Shown: piece after piece, positions 45,755-52,856 of the stretch
How the letters are laid out: each line of letters starts with the position of its first letter
How positions within the stretch are numbered: the stretch's first letter is position 1
Assembly (NCBI RefSeq): GCF_012927325.1
Contig: NZ_JABBGI010000004.1
Span: 1 to 64,000 of the forward strand
Length of the DNA stretch: 64,000 nt
Source of the DNA: Chryseobacterium antibioticum
GTDB taxonomy: Bacteria; Bacteroidota; Bacteroidia; Flavobacteriales; Weeksellaceae
Reading direction: 5' to 3'
Notes under the pieces: model-generated
Told to the model about the DNA's origin: nothing
Seen by the model: the letters and a program-made list of their open reading frames with translations, nothing else
Databases searched by the model: none
Translations under genes and position numbers: made by a program

Positions 45755-45871
45755 TTCGAATCCCTCTCTCTCCGCTGAAAAGCAAGAGTAAAACTCAAAA
45801 AGTGCTTAAAAAGGTATCAAAACCTGCAATTAGTTAAAATTGCAGGTTTTTTGTTTGGTATAGCTAAAATT
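45755..45871 (+). repeat. Right direct repeat (attR-like): tRNA-Ser 3' end copy
   Basis: Begins TTCGAATCCCTCTCTCTCCG, identical to the tRNA-Ser T-arm/acceptor 3' half, and continues CTGAAAAGCAAGAGTAAAAC exactly as downstream of the intact tRNA, through the terminator to TATAGCTAAAATT. The 5' half of the tRNA is absent. This marks the right edge of the PKS island. Confidence 0.85.
45823..45851 (+). terminator. Copied tRNA terminator with inverted hairpin
   Basis: Stem CCTGCAATT / AATTGCAGG followed by TTTTTTG. The loop AGTTAA is the reverse complement of the loop in the left copy, so the hairpin segment has flipped in one copy. Confidence 0.75.
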
Positions 45872-46197
45872 TTCAAAAACACTCAAAAATAATGGATCCA
45901 GAAAAAGGCGGGTAACTGACTTATTTTCCATTTAGATAAAGGTAATTTTATTCGAGTTTTGATTGCCTCCCAATTCGTATATTTTTTAGAGCTCCTACTA
46001 ATGATCTTTGGTATCCATGAAAGTTTTTTTATTAAGTATCTAATTCGTAAATAAATAATTATATTAGCGACCAATTTAACGAAATATGGATATAGGTGTT
46101 TTTTTCACGAAGTTATTATATCTTTTGTTTCGTTAAAAATAATGTCAGGCATCATTTTGTAATAGCAGAAACCAAAAAATATTAATTTAAAAAATCT
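45872..46197. other. Intergenic region, no gene seen
   Basis: AT-rich sequence between the right island repeat and the next gene. A TATCTTTTG element near 46,120 is loosely like the Bacteroidota minus-7 motif and might serve the gene at 46,198. Nothing else is recognisable. Confidence 0.4.
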
Positions 46198-47310
46198 ATG
46201 AATTCAGCCGAAGTAATAAATAATACAAAATGGTTTTCGAAATTTTCATTATCGTTTTTAGCAATTGTTGGTACTACAAATACTGCTCTTTTTATAATCT
46301 TACCTCTTTTACCTTATAAAATTTCAAAGTTTATATTTCCTGTAGGATTTTTCACATTAGGATTGGCAATACTATTCTCAATTGGTTTTTCTTTTTATTG
46401 GCACAGAAAAGAAAATAATGGAACTTTTAACTCTATAAAATATATTTCCTGGCTTTCAACATTGTTATGTTATTGGATTGCATTTCTACTATTGGATTTT
46501 GGCTTTCAGAAAATATTTGAAGTTAACTTTAATTATTCATATCATATAAATGATTCTTTATCAAGCGTATTAACGGGTCCGGAATTAACTTGGAAATATT
46601 ATGGATTTTCTTACGGACTTGCTGTAATTTTGGCATTTTTTCAAATAATTGGTGGTATTCTTTTGTTATTCAAACGTACAACTTTATTAGGCATTACAAT
46701 ACTTTTACCTGTAATGCTGAACATTGTTTTGATTAATGTTTTTTATAGTATTGGACCCATTACCTTATTTACATCTATCCTAATAACATTAGGCTTAGTT
46801 AATCTATTTTTACAGCAAAAAGTTAATATAATAAACTTCTTTAATCAACACAAAAATATACTGCCATCAATTGGTAATAATTTTTCACGTTCAATCGCTC
46901 GTGTGTTATGTATTCTAATTCCTTTATTGTTTGTTATTTACTATAATTATGACGTTCACCTTTCAAAAAAATATTTTGGAAAATGGAAGGTCACATCGAT
47001 GACACGTAATGGAAAATTGGTTAAAGAAAATCATTGGCAACAAGATACTTTGGCTTGGAAAACAATTTATATTGAAGAAAGAGGAAAAATGTATTATTGT
47101 CCGAATCCATATATGTATGTGGATAGTACTTCACTATTTATGAAATATCATCACGATGGTAAAGAACAGAATTTTAAGGTTATATCTTACGAAAAGAATC
47201 CAAATAAACCTGATACAATTCCTGTTCAGATTAACAATTTTAGAAATAACTCAATGCAATGGAAAATGATTTTTTACAAGGACACTATTCAAATGGAATT
47301 AAAGAAATAA
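46198..47310 (+). CDS. Integral membrane protein, DoxX-like core with C-terminal extracytoplasmic domain
   Basis: 370 aa. About eight hydrophobic segments lie in residues 15-255; the middle part (FLLLDFGFQKIFEV to LNIVLINVFY) resembles DoxX/quinol-oxidase-subunit-like proteins. After the last membrane segment (around 240-258) a soluble domain of about 110 residues follows. It has a FGKWKVTSMTRNGK start, as in small beta-rich lipocalin-like domains. Function is unknown. The gene is a single unit on the plus strand, just outside the right island repeat, and is very AT-rich. It is followed within 50 nt by a fragment of tRNA-Ser sequence. Confidence 0.65.
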   Translation: MNSAEVINNTKWFSKFSLSFLAIVGTTNTALFIILPLLPYKISKFIFPVGFFTLGLAILFSIGFSFYWHRKENNGTFNSIKYISWLSTLLCYWIAFLLLDFGFQKIFEVNFNYSYHINDSLSSVLTGPELTWKYYGFSYGLAVILAFFQIIGGILLLFKRTTLLGITILLPVMLNIVLINVFYSIGPITLFTSILITLGLVNLFLQQKVNIINFFNQHKNILPSIGNNFSRSIARVLCILIPLLFVIYYNYDVHLSKKYFGKWKVTSMTRNGKLVKENHWQQDTLAWKTIYIEERGKMYYCPNPYMYVDSTSLFMKYHHDGKEQNFKVISYEKNPNKPDTIPVQINNFRNNSMQWKMIFYKDTIQMELKK

Positions 47311-47351
47311 AATTTTTAACAAAAAACGATGGCTAACATCCGTTTGCTGAC

Positions 47352-47382
47352 ATTGCGGTAGTATTGAAAACTATTGACTGTA
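47352..47382 (+). other. Fragment of tRNA-Ser anticodon arm
   Basis: These 31 nt match tRNA-Ser positions 872-902 with only two mismatches, covering the anticodon stem-loop and the beginning of the variable arm. Acceptor and T-arm halves are missing, so this is a remnant and not a gene. Confidence 0.7.
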
Positions 47383-47584
47383 CTGTTGACGGACTACCTA
47401 AAGAGACTTCTACTAAAAGAAAATAGGATCTTAACAGATGAGATCGTAATGTTCTCTTTATGAAAAAAACTTACTTATCCTATTGATATTTTTATGTAGT
47501 ATTGTAAAAAACTTACTCAACCAGTTTAGCAGGTATATTTAAGTGAACGGCAAACAATCCTAAAAAGAAAGTATTTTCCAACTA

Positions 47585-48625
47585 ATGAATATTGACAATC
47601 AAATATTATTTTTTTTAAGTGCTCTAGGTGTTTTTAATAGTGTTGTTTTGAGTTTTTATTTTTTATTCTTCAAGCACAATAAAACTAAATCTGATTTGTT
47701 TCTGGGGCTTCTATTATTGTCTTTAAGTGTAAGGATAGGAAAGTCTGTATTTTATAATTTTAATCCGCAGTTGTCAAAAACGTATTTGCAAATAGGTTTG
47801 TCAGCTTGTTTTTTAATTGGTCCTCTGTTATATTTTTATGTTAGATCAATATTGCAAAATCTTAATTATTCTTTTGCAAAATATAGTCTCACACTAACAA
47901 TTATAATCATAAGCTTGTTTGGTTTTCTTTTTCCATACAAGGAGAACCCTGCAATATGGAAAGGAATAATTTATTACTTCATCAATATTCAATGGTTTAT
48001 TTTTATTGTATTATCTATTTATGAAGCCAGACAGATTTTCAAGAAGTTGGTAGCTAACCGCAACCAAATTAGCTATCACGAAACTTGGATATTGTCCGTT
48101 ATTTTTGGTGTTTCTGCCATTTGGCTTTCGTATACTTTAGCTAAATATACATCCTATATTTCCGGATCTCTGGCTTTTTCCTTCAGCTTTTACATTTCCT
48201 TCCTTTTGATTTATTATGTAAAAAGCAAAACATCAGTTTCAGTGACTCATAAAGAAAAATACATCAACAAAATAGATGAAAAATTAGTAAAAGAAATTCA
48301 TGAACAAATAAGTATCCTTTTTGAAACAAGAAAAATGTATACTAATCCCGATCTTACATTATCAATTTTAGCAAAAGAATTAAATATTCGCCCTCAATTG
48401 CTGTCACAATTTATTAATGACAATCTGAAGAAAAGTTTTACTCAGTTCATCAATGAATATCGAATTGATGAAGCAAAACGGTTATTAAAAGAAAGGACTC
48501 AGTTCAAAATAGATGCTGTGGGTTTTGAATCTGGGTTTAATTCAACCAGTACCTTTTATAGTTCATTTAAAAAAATCACAGGAACTACGCCTTCAAATTA
48601 TCAAAAAGATAATTTCTACTCCTAA
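47585..48625 (+). CDS. Membrane-anchored AraC-family transcriptional regulator
   Basis: 346 aa. Residues 1-215 contain six or seven hydrophobic segments (first ILFFLSALGVFNSVVLSFYF). Residues about 245-345 form an AraC-type double helix-turn-helix with the usual second-helix pattern GFNSTSTFYSSFKKITGTTPS. This architecture, a multi-pass sensor fused to an AraC DNA-binding domain, is common in Bacteroidota. The product should sit in the inner membrane and regulate nearby genes, possibly the DJ-1 fusion 100 nt downstream. Ligand unknown. Confidence 0.85.
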   Translation: MNIDNQILFFLSALGVFNSVVLSFYFLFFKHNKTKSDLFLGLLLLSLSVRIGKSVFYNFNPQLSKTYLQIGLSACFLIGPLLYFYVRSILQNLNYSFAKYSLTLTIIIISLFGFLFPYKENPAIWKGIIYYFINIQWFIFIVLSIYEARQIFKKLVANRNQISYHETWILSVIFGVSAIWLSYTLAKYTSYISGSLAFSFSFYISFLLIYYVKSKTSVSVTHKEKYINKIDEKLVKEIHEQISILFETRKMYTNPDLTLSILAKELNIRPQLLSQFINDNLKKSFTQFINEYRIDEAKRLLKERTQFKIDAVGFESGFNSTSTFYSSFKKITGTTPSNYQKDNFYS

Positions 48626-48724
48626 AATATACATTGGGACTCCATATTCATAAACTTGGAATGATTTAAAAAAGAATCAATATAATTTTGAGAAACATTT
48701 TTAAAACGACCAAATCCTAAGTTT

Positions 48725-49840
48725 ATGAAAAAAATCTTTCTTGCAATCCTGTTTGCATTACTATCCAATTTATGTTTTTCACAATCGGAACAATCTCTGA
48801 TTAAGAATTGTATTCAAAACTATATTGAGGGCACATCCTATAATAAGCCTGACAATATCAGTAAGGCTTTTTATTCTGAAGCCAATCTTTTTCTAAGCCA
48901 CAAAGAAAAACCTTTATGGATTGTTCCAATTTCAGAATATGTTTCCTGGTTTCAAAAAGGGAGTAAAGGAGTATTTAACGGTCGTTTAGGAAAAATCCTC
49001 TCGATAGAATTTTATAATGATATTGCTATTGCAAAAGCCGAAATTCTCATTCCTGAAAAAAAACAGGAATTTATGGATATGTTCTTGCTGAAAAAAATTC
49101 AGGGAGAATGGAAAATAATTAGTAAATCTGCAAGCAGCAAAGCAAGCAATAAATCCGGAAAAAGAATATTATTCATTGTTTCCAATGCCCATTATTACGG
49201 AAGCTCCACCATTTCAACAGGAAATAGCTTTGCCGAAATCGTAAATGCTTATGATACTTTTGTTAATTCAGGGTATACCGTTGATTTTGTAAGCCCAAAG
49301 GGTGGTGCTATTCCTTTAGCCTATATCAATACCTCTGACAGCTTGCAAAAACAATATTTATATAATCGAGACTTTATGTATGCCCTAGAACATACGATGA
49401 ACCCCGAAGAAATTAATTATAAAACTTACAAAGCAGTTCATTATATCGGGGGCGGAAGTGCCATGTATGATGTTCCTGAAAATTCAGCGATTCAACGCAT
49501 TGCTATGCAGGTATATGAAGATAATAAGGGTATTATTTCTTCGGTATGTCACGGAACGGCGGGGATTGTCAACTTGAAAACTAAAAACGGTAAATTCTTA
49601 GTTCAAGGAAAAACAATAAGTGGTTATCCTGATTCTTTTGAAAAACAAGATGGTGAATATTTTAAACACTTTCCATTCTTAATTCAGAAGACAATAGAAG
49701 AAAGAGGGGGAACTTTTAAATTTTCAAAGGGAAATGTATCTCACGTTGAACAAGATGGTAGAATTGTTACAGGACAAAATTTTCAATCATCAAATGGTGT
49801 TGCTCTAAAAATTATTGAATTGATTGAGAAAAATAATTAG
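48725..49840 (+). CDS. Secreted NTF2-like / DJ-1-PfpI fusion protein
   Basis: 371 aa. A signal peptide (MKKIFLAILFALLSNLCFS) is followed by an NTF2/SnoaL-like domain (about 22-135, IKNCIQNYIEGTSYNKPDNI and EGTSYN pattern as in putative lumazine-binding proteins). A DJ-1/PfpI domain fills about 148-371, with the nucleophile Cys275 in SVCHGTAG preceded by a nucleophile-elbow region. The C-terminal half resembles Hsp31/ThiJ-like glyoxalase-deglycase proteins. Export makes a periplasmic role likely. The fusion is unusual to me; both halves are well formed and in one frame. It is preceded by the AraC regulator. Confidence 0.8.
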   Translation: MKKIFLAILFALLSNLCFSQSEQSLIKNCIQNYIEGTSYNKPDNISKAFYSEANLFLSHKEKPLWIVPISEYVSWFQKGSKGVFNGRLGKILSIEFYNDIAIAKAEILIPEKKQEFMDMFLLKKIQGEWKIISKSASSKASNKSGKRILFIVSNAHYYGSSTISTGNSFAEIVNAYDTFVNSGYTVDFVSPKGGAIPLAYINTSDSLQKQYLYNRDFMYALEHTMNPEEINYKTYKAVHYIGGGSAMYDVPENSAIQRIAMQVYEDNKGIISSVCHGTAGIVNLKTKNGKFLVQGKTISGYPDSFEKQDGEYFKHFPFLIQKTIEERGGTFKFSKGNVSHVEQDGRIVTGQNFQSSNGVALKIIELIEKNN

Positions 49841-49887
49841 GATAATTGATCAATAGTAAGATATGAACAGGGAACTACCATCTCGTT

Positions 49888-50169
49888 TTATGAATATTCT
49901 TTTTTCAGACTTTTATCTAGGATAAATGGGACAAACGGGAGTACCGAAGCTATTAAATACAACAAGATTCTTTTTAAATTCCACCTGTATTTTATTGCGG
50001 CTAGCAGGAGCGCTATCAGAAATACAAGAAACAAAACTCCATGGATCCAGCCAAAATATTTTACCCCTTCCGGTATATTGAAAAAGTATTTTAAAGGCAT
50101 TGCAATGAAGAGCAGAATCAGATAGGAAAGCCCTCCAATTAAAGCTGTTTTACGGTATATATTGATCAT
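49888..50169 (-). CDS. DUF3817 family small membrane protein
   Basis: 93 aa with three hydrophobic segments and the DUF3817 features GGLSYLILLFIAMPLKYF and GWIHGVLFLVFLIALL. Members are small inner-membrane proteins of unknown function, widespread in Bacteroidota and Actinobacteria. It is encoded on the minus strand, convergent with the DJ-1 fusion gene. The start at 50,169 gives the standard family length. Confidence 0.8.
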   Translation of the reverse strand: MINIYRKTALIGGLSYLILLFIAMPLKYFFNIPEGVKYFGWIHGVLFLVFLIALLLAAIKYRWNLKRILLYLIASVLPFVPFILDKSLKKEYS

Positions 50170-50430
50170 CTGAATAATTATATTATCAAAAGATTATTTT
50201 TTTAGACAATAATAGCTTATTCCATTGGAATAGACAACCGGAATCCTCCTGCCAGATGTGATCATGGTTATTTTACTTCGATGAAGAATGGAATTGATGA
50301 AATGGTTCCTGTGGGAAATCATGATTAGAAGATCTTATTTAATGCTTAATCTTTAGTTAGAAATGTTTGTTTGATGGCACTTTTAGATTCATATTATAGA
50401 AATAGTATCTATGAGCTCTTACAAGAGAGT

Positions 50431-50460
50431 TTCTAATCCCTCTCTTCACTGAGAAGTAAG
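50431..50460 (+). repeat. Degenerate second copy of the tRNA-Ser 3' end
   Basis: TTCTAATCCCTCTCTTCACTG followed by AGAAGTAAG aligns with the tRNA-Ser 3' end and its flank (TTCGAATCCCTCTCTCTCCG, CTGAAAAGCAAG) with a few changes. It is a plausible old attachment-site scar. Confidence 0.55.
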
Positions 50461-50579
50461 TAGGGGAAGTTGCAGGAAAAGGTTAGAATAATCGGTCTGG
50501 TGATATAAGAAGCGGTTTTTGATGGACATTTATTTGATTTTAGCAACGTTCACTAAAAGAAGCTTTCAATATTTTATAG

Positions 50580-50670
50580 TATATTTGCAACTTAATTTTT
50601 AATGGTATCAAATAAAGGTTAAAAGGGGCTTTAGGTGCTCAACAGTAATCCTCCCCATCTCTGCTGAAAA
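50580..50670 (+). pseudogene. Vestigial tRNA gene: promoter-like element and 3' end remnant
   Basis: TATATTTG at 50,580-50,587 matches the minus-7 element used by tRNA-Ser, but no TTTG lies 19 nt upstream. About 60 nt later AATCCTCCCCATCTCTGCTG then AAAA (50,647-50,670) resembles a tRNA-Ser T-arm/acceptor 3' end. The expected 5' half and anticodon arm cannot be folded. This looks like the wreck of a tRNA gene. Confidence 0.4.
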
Positions 50671-50676
50671 AACTAA

Positions 50677-50706
50677 TTCCATTAGAGCGCTAATGGAACT
50701 TTTTTA
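50677..50706 (+). terminator. Strong intrinsic terminator
   Basis: Perfect 9-bp stem TTCCATTAG / CTAATGGAA with loop AGCG, followed by CTTTTTTATG. Directly follows the tRNA 3' end remnant and may be the ancestral terminator of that locus. Confidence 0.85.
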
Positions 50707-51092
50707 TGCAAAAAAGTCACGGAGACAGGATGTAACTTTTTGGAGATCAGACGGAGTAGAATTCTGCATAGCCGCTGATGAAGCATACAGATAAAACGTC
50801 CGCTTAATCGAATCAATGCAATTGATTCCCTCTTTGCATCCTTTACAATATGCAGGATCAGAATCAAACTTTGCGTTAAAAAATTAAGCATCCTGTTTTA
50901 TGGATTTATAACCAAAAGATGATCCTTAATTGATCTTATTGGCTTAGGAAATTTTAGCGGAAGATTCTAGTCTTGAACTATTGGTTCTTTTGTTTGACCA
51001 TATCGAATCTTTGATTTCAAGACAAAAGAATATATAAAAATCACACCTTACAAAATCACATCACAAAAAATGCATCCTTTGGGTGCATAAGA
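50707..51092. other. Intergenic region, nothing recognised
   Basis: About 390 nt with only short, unconvincing open frames on either strand. No RNA gene or repeat was identified. Confidence 0.5.
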
Positions 51093-51113
51093 AGAATCTT
51101 ATCATAAGATTCT
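51093..51113. promoter_or_regulatory. Palindrome upstream of the histidine kinase operon
   Basis: Perfect dyad AGAATCTTAT C ATAAGATTCT, centred 55 nt before the kinase start. A smaller hairpin (ATGCATCC/GGGTGCAT) lies just upstream. It has the form of an operator for a dimeric regulator, or of an mRNA leader hairpin. Confidence 0.45.
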
Positions 51114-51157
51114 AATAGTTTGATCATTGAATATAATGACAAAGAAGAAGGAAAGAA

Positions 51158-52744
51158 ATGAATACTAATTTTAAACAGATATTAGCCCAGAAATCTATTT
51201 ATATAGCAGCTTTGTCGGCCTGTTTCATTGCGGTGGTTGCCTTCGCAGTTCTGAGTTTCCTCATTACCCGTGACAGCCGGAAAAACAATGAAGGATTTGC
51301 TAAGAAAACCTTTTTTCAGAAATACGAAACGCTGGAGAAAGAATTCAGAAATATAGAAGAATACCAGTACCTCCTGCGTGCCCTCATTCAGAAAGACGGG
51401 TTGAAAAACTATAAGGAATATTCTTCCGTCTTAAATAATATGAACACGAAAGGGAGCCTGTTGCCCTACAGCTGGTATTCCTACTACGATGCTGCTTCCG
51501 GGAAATCTGTAAGCAACACTACTTTATCAGACGTGCTCACAAAGAAATCAGCAGACGCAAGGTATACCAGAATAGAAAACAACAGATCCGGCCATTTCAG
51601 GGATTTTCTGACCACTCGCAAAGACACAACCTATTGGGTAAGCTATGATTCGCTGGTGTTACCGAGGAAAAATGTGCTTTATTACGGTTCTGCGGTAAGC
51701 CTGAACGACCTTCACGAATATTTCTCCAATATTGATAAAACCCTGAACAATTACGCCTATGTTTTCACCAAAGAAGGCATCTGCATTTCCCATCCGGAAA
51801 AGAAATATTTAGGAAAAAATATCTTCGATTTTACGGATATCCAGCCAAAAGATACCTTATGCAGTACCACAAAATCCGGTTACACCGAAGGAATCGGGGT
51901 TTCTGAGTATCTCAATCTGGAAGTAACCCGCTTCGTAAAACCATTGAAAACAGATAATTTTGATGGCTATGCTGTGGTCAACCACGTGAATTTCCTGATC
52001 GATGAAAGTGTCAGCAATACAAAAATGTATACCGTTTATATTTTTCTGGCGGCTTTATTCCTTATCGTAGCGGTTTTTATCCTATTTCACAGGGCTGCCA
52101 ACATGGCGTATAAAGAAAAAGAAAAGATACAGTCCGAGAAAAACCTGCTGCTCGTTGAGAATGAGAAAATGCATAGGGTAGAAGCCCTGCACCAGCTTCA
52201 GCAGCTTAAAAACAATATCAATCCGCACTTCCTCTTTAACTCGCTAAACTCCCTTTATATGCTCATCGGGATCAATAGAGACAATGCACAGCGGTTTACC
52301 ATGAATCTCTCCAAGATCTACAGATACCTTATCGTACCGCCACAGGAAAATATAGTGCCTGTAGCGCAGGAAATCAAGTTTATCCAGCAGTATATGGAGC
52401 TTCTCAAAAGCAGGTTTGATGAAGAATTGACCTTTGATCTGATCGTTCATAATCCCAAAAGCCTGGAAAAGCGTATTCCGTACCTGTCTCTTCAGATGCT
52501 GGTGGAAAACGCTATAAAACACAATATCGCGACCATAGATCATCCATTGGACATTCTCATCACTGTGGAAGACGAAGAGATCACAGTGAAGAATACCTGG
52601 CAGCCCAAAACGGATGAAGACGTTCAGGGAGCCAAATTCGGAATTGACTATTTGAATCAGGTTTATGATTTTTTTAAAAAGAATTCTGTTAATATTTCTG
52701 TAGATGGTGAGTATTTCATATGCATTTTACCATTATTAGAATAA
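51158..52744 (+). CDS. LytS-type sensor histidine kinase
   Basis: 528 aa. A membrane segment at about 13-35 and another at about 290-312 frame an extracytoplasmic sensor region of 250 residues that looks like a Cache-type domain. The cytoplasmic part has the His_kinase signature LQQLKNNINPHFLFNSLN, with the presumed phospho-acceptor His357, then LQMLVENAIKHN, the N-box of a short HATPase domain. Such kinases pair with LytTR response regulators. The likely partner is encoded at 60,182, four genes downstream in the same direction. The genes between are a metalloprotease, SusC and SusD, suggesting that the kinase senses the nutrient or peptide they handle. Confidence 0.88.
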   Translation: MNTNFKQILAQKSIYIAALSACFIAVVAFAVLSFLITRDSRKNNEGFAKKTFFQKYETLEKEFRNIEEYQYLLRALIQKDGLKNYKEYSSVLNNMNTKGSLLPYSWYSYYDAASGKSVSNTTLSDVLTKKSADARYTRIENNRSGHFRDFLTTRKDTTYWVSYDSLVLPRKNVLYYGSAVSLNDLHEYFSNIDKTLNNYAYVFTKEGICISHPEKKYLGKNIFDFTDIQPKDTLCSTTKSGYTEGIGVSEYLNLEVTRFVKPLKTDNFDGYAVVNHVNFLIDESVSNTKMYTVYIFLAALFLIVAVFILFHRAANMAYKEKEKIQSEKNLLLVENEKMHRVEALHQLQQLKNNINPHFLFNSLNSLYMLIGINRDNAQRFTMNLSKIYRYLIVPPQENIVPVAQEIKFIQQYMELLKSRFDEELTFDLIVHNPKSLEKRIPYLSLQMLVENAIKHNIATIDHPLDILITVEDEEITVKNTWQPKTDEDVQGAKFGIDYLNQVYDFFKKNSVNISVDGEYFICILPLLE

Positions 52745-52856
52745 AAAATGAAATCCATTCACTCCCGAAATACTGCCTCTCACTCCCTAACGCTGTTGAT
52801 ATTATTTCTTTACGTATAGTTTTGTGAGCTGAAACTGAGATATCTAATAATTTGGA

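Larger units (their letters stand above)
916..45871. mobile_element. Genomic island at tRNA-Ser carrying the trans-AT PKS cluster
   Basis: The island is delimited by direct repeats of the tRNA-Ser 3' end (916-1038 and 45,755-45,871). It holds one 42-kb biosynthetic operon between two gene-poor, AT-rich arms full of decayed ORFs. The intact tRNA is at the left and only its 3' portion is at the right, which is the expected geometry for integration into the 3' end of a tRNA gene. No integrase, excisionase or conjugation gene is visible, so the element is probably immobile now or was mobilised in trans. Confidence 0.75.

Noticed and set aside
45883..46074. 63-codon minus-strand frame upstream of the DoxX-like gene
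   Set aside because: Lys/Ile-rich translation typical of AT-rich intergenic DNA, with no recognisable pattern.
50560..50676. A functional tRNA gene downstream of TATATTTG
   Set aside because: Only a tRNA-like 3' end can be seen; no acceptor 5' strand, D-arm or anticodon arm can be folded, so it is listed as a remnant.
50682..50891. 69-codon minus-strand frame after the terminator
   Set aside because: It begins in unrelated intergenic sequence and ends inside the terminator hairpin; no protein-like features.
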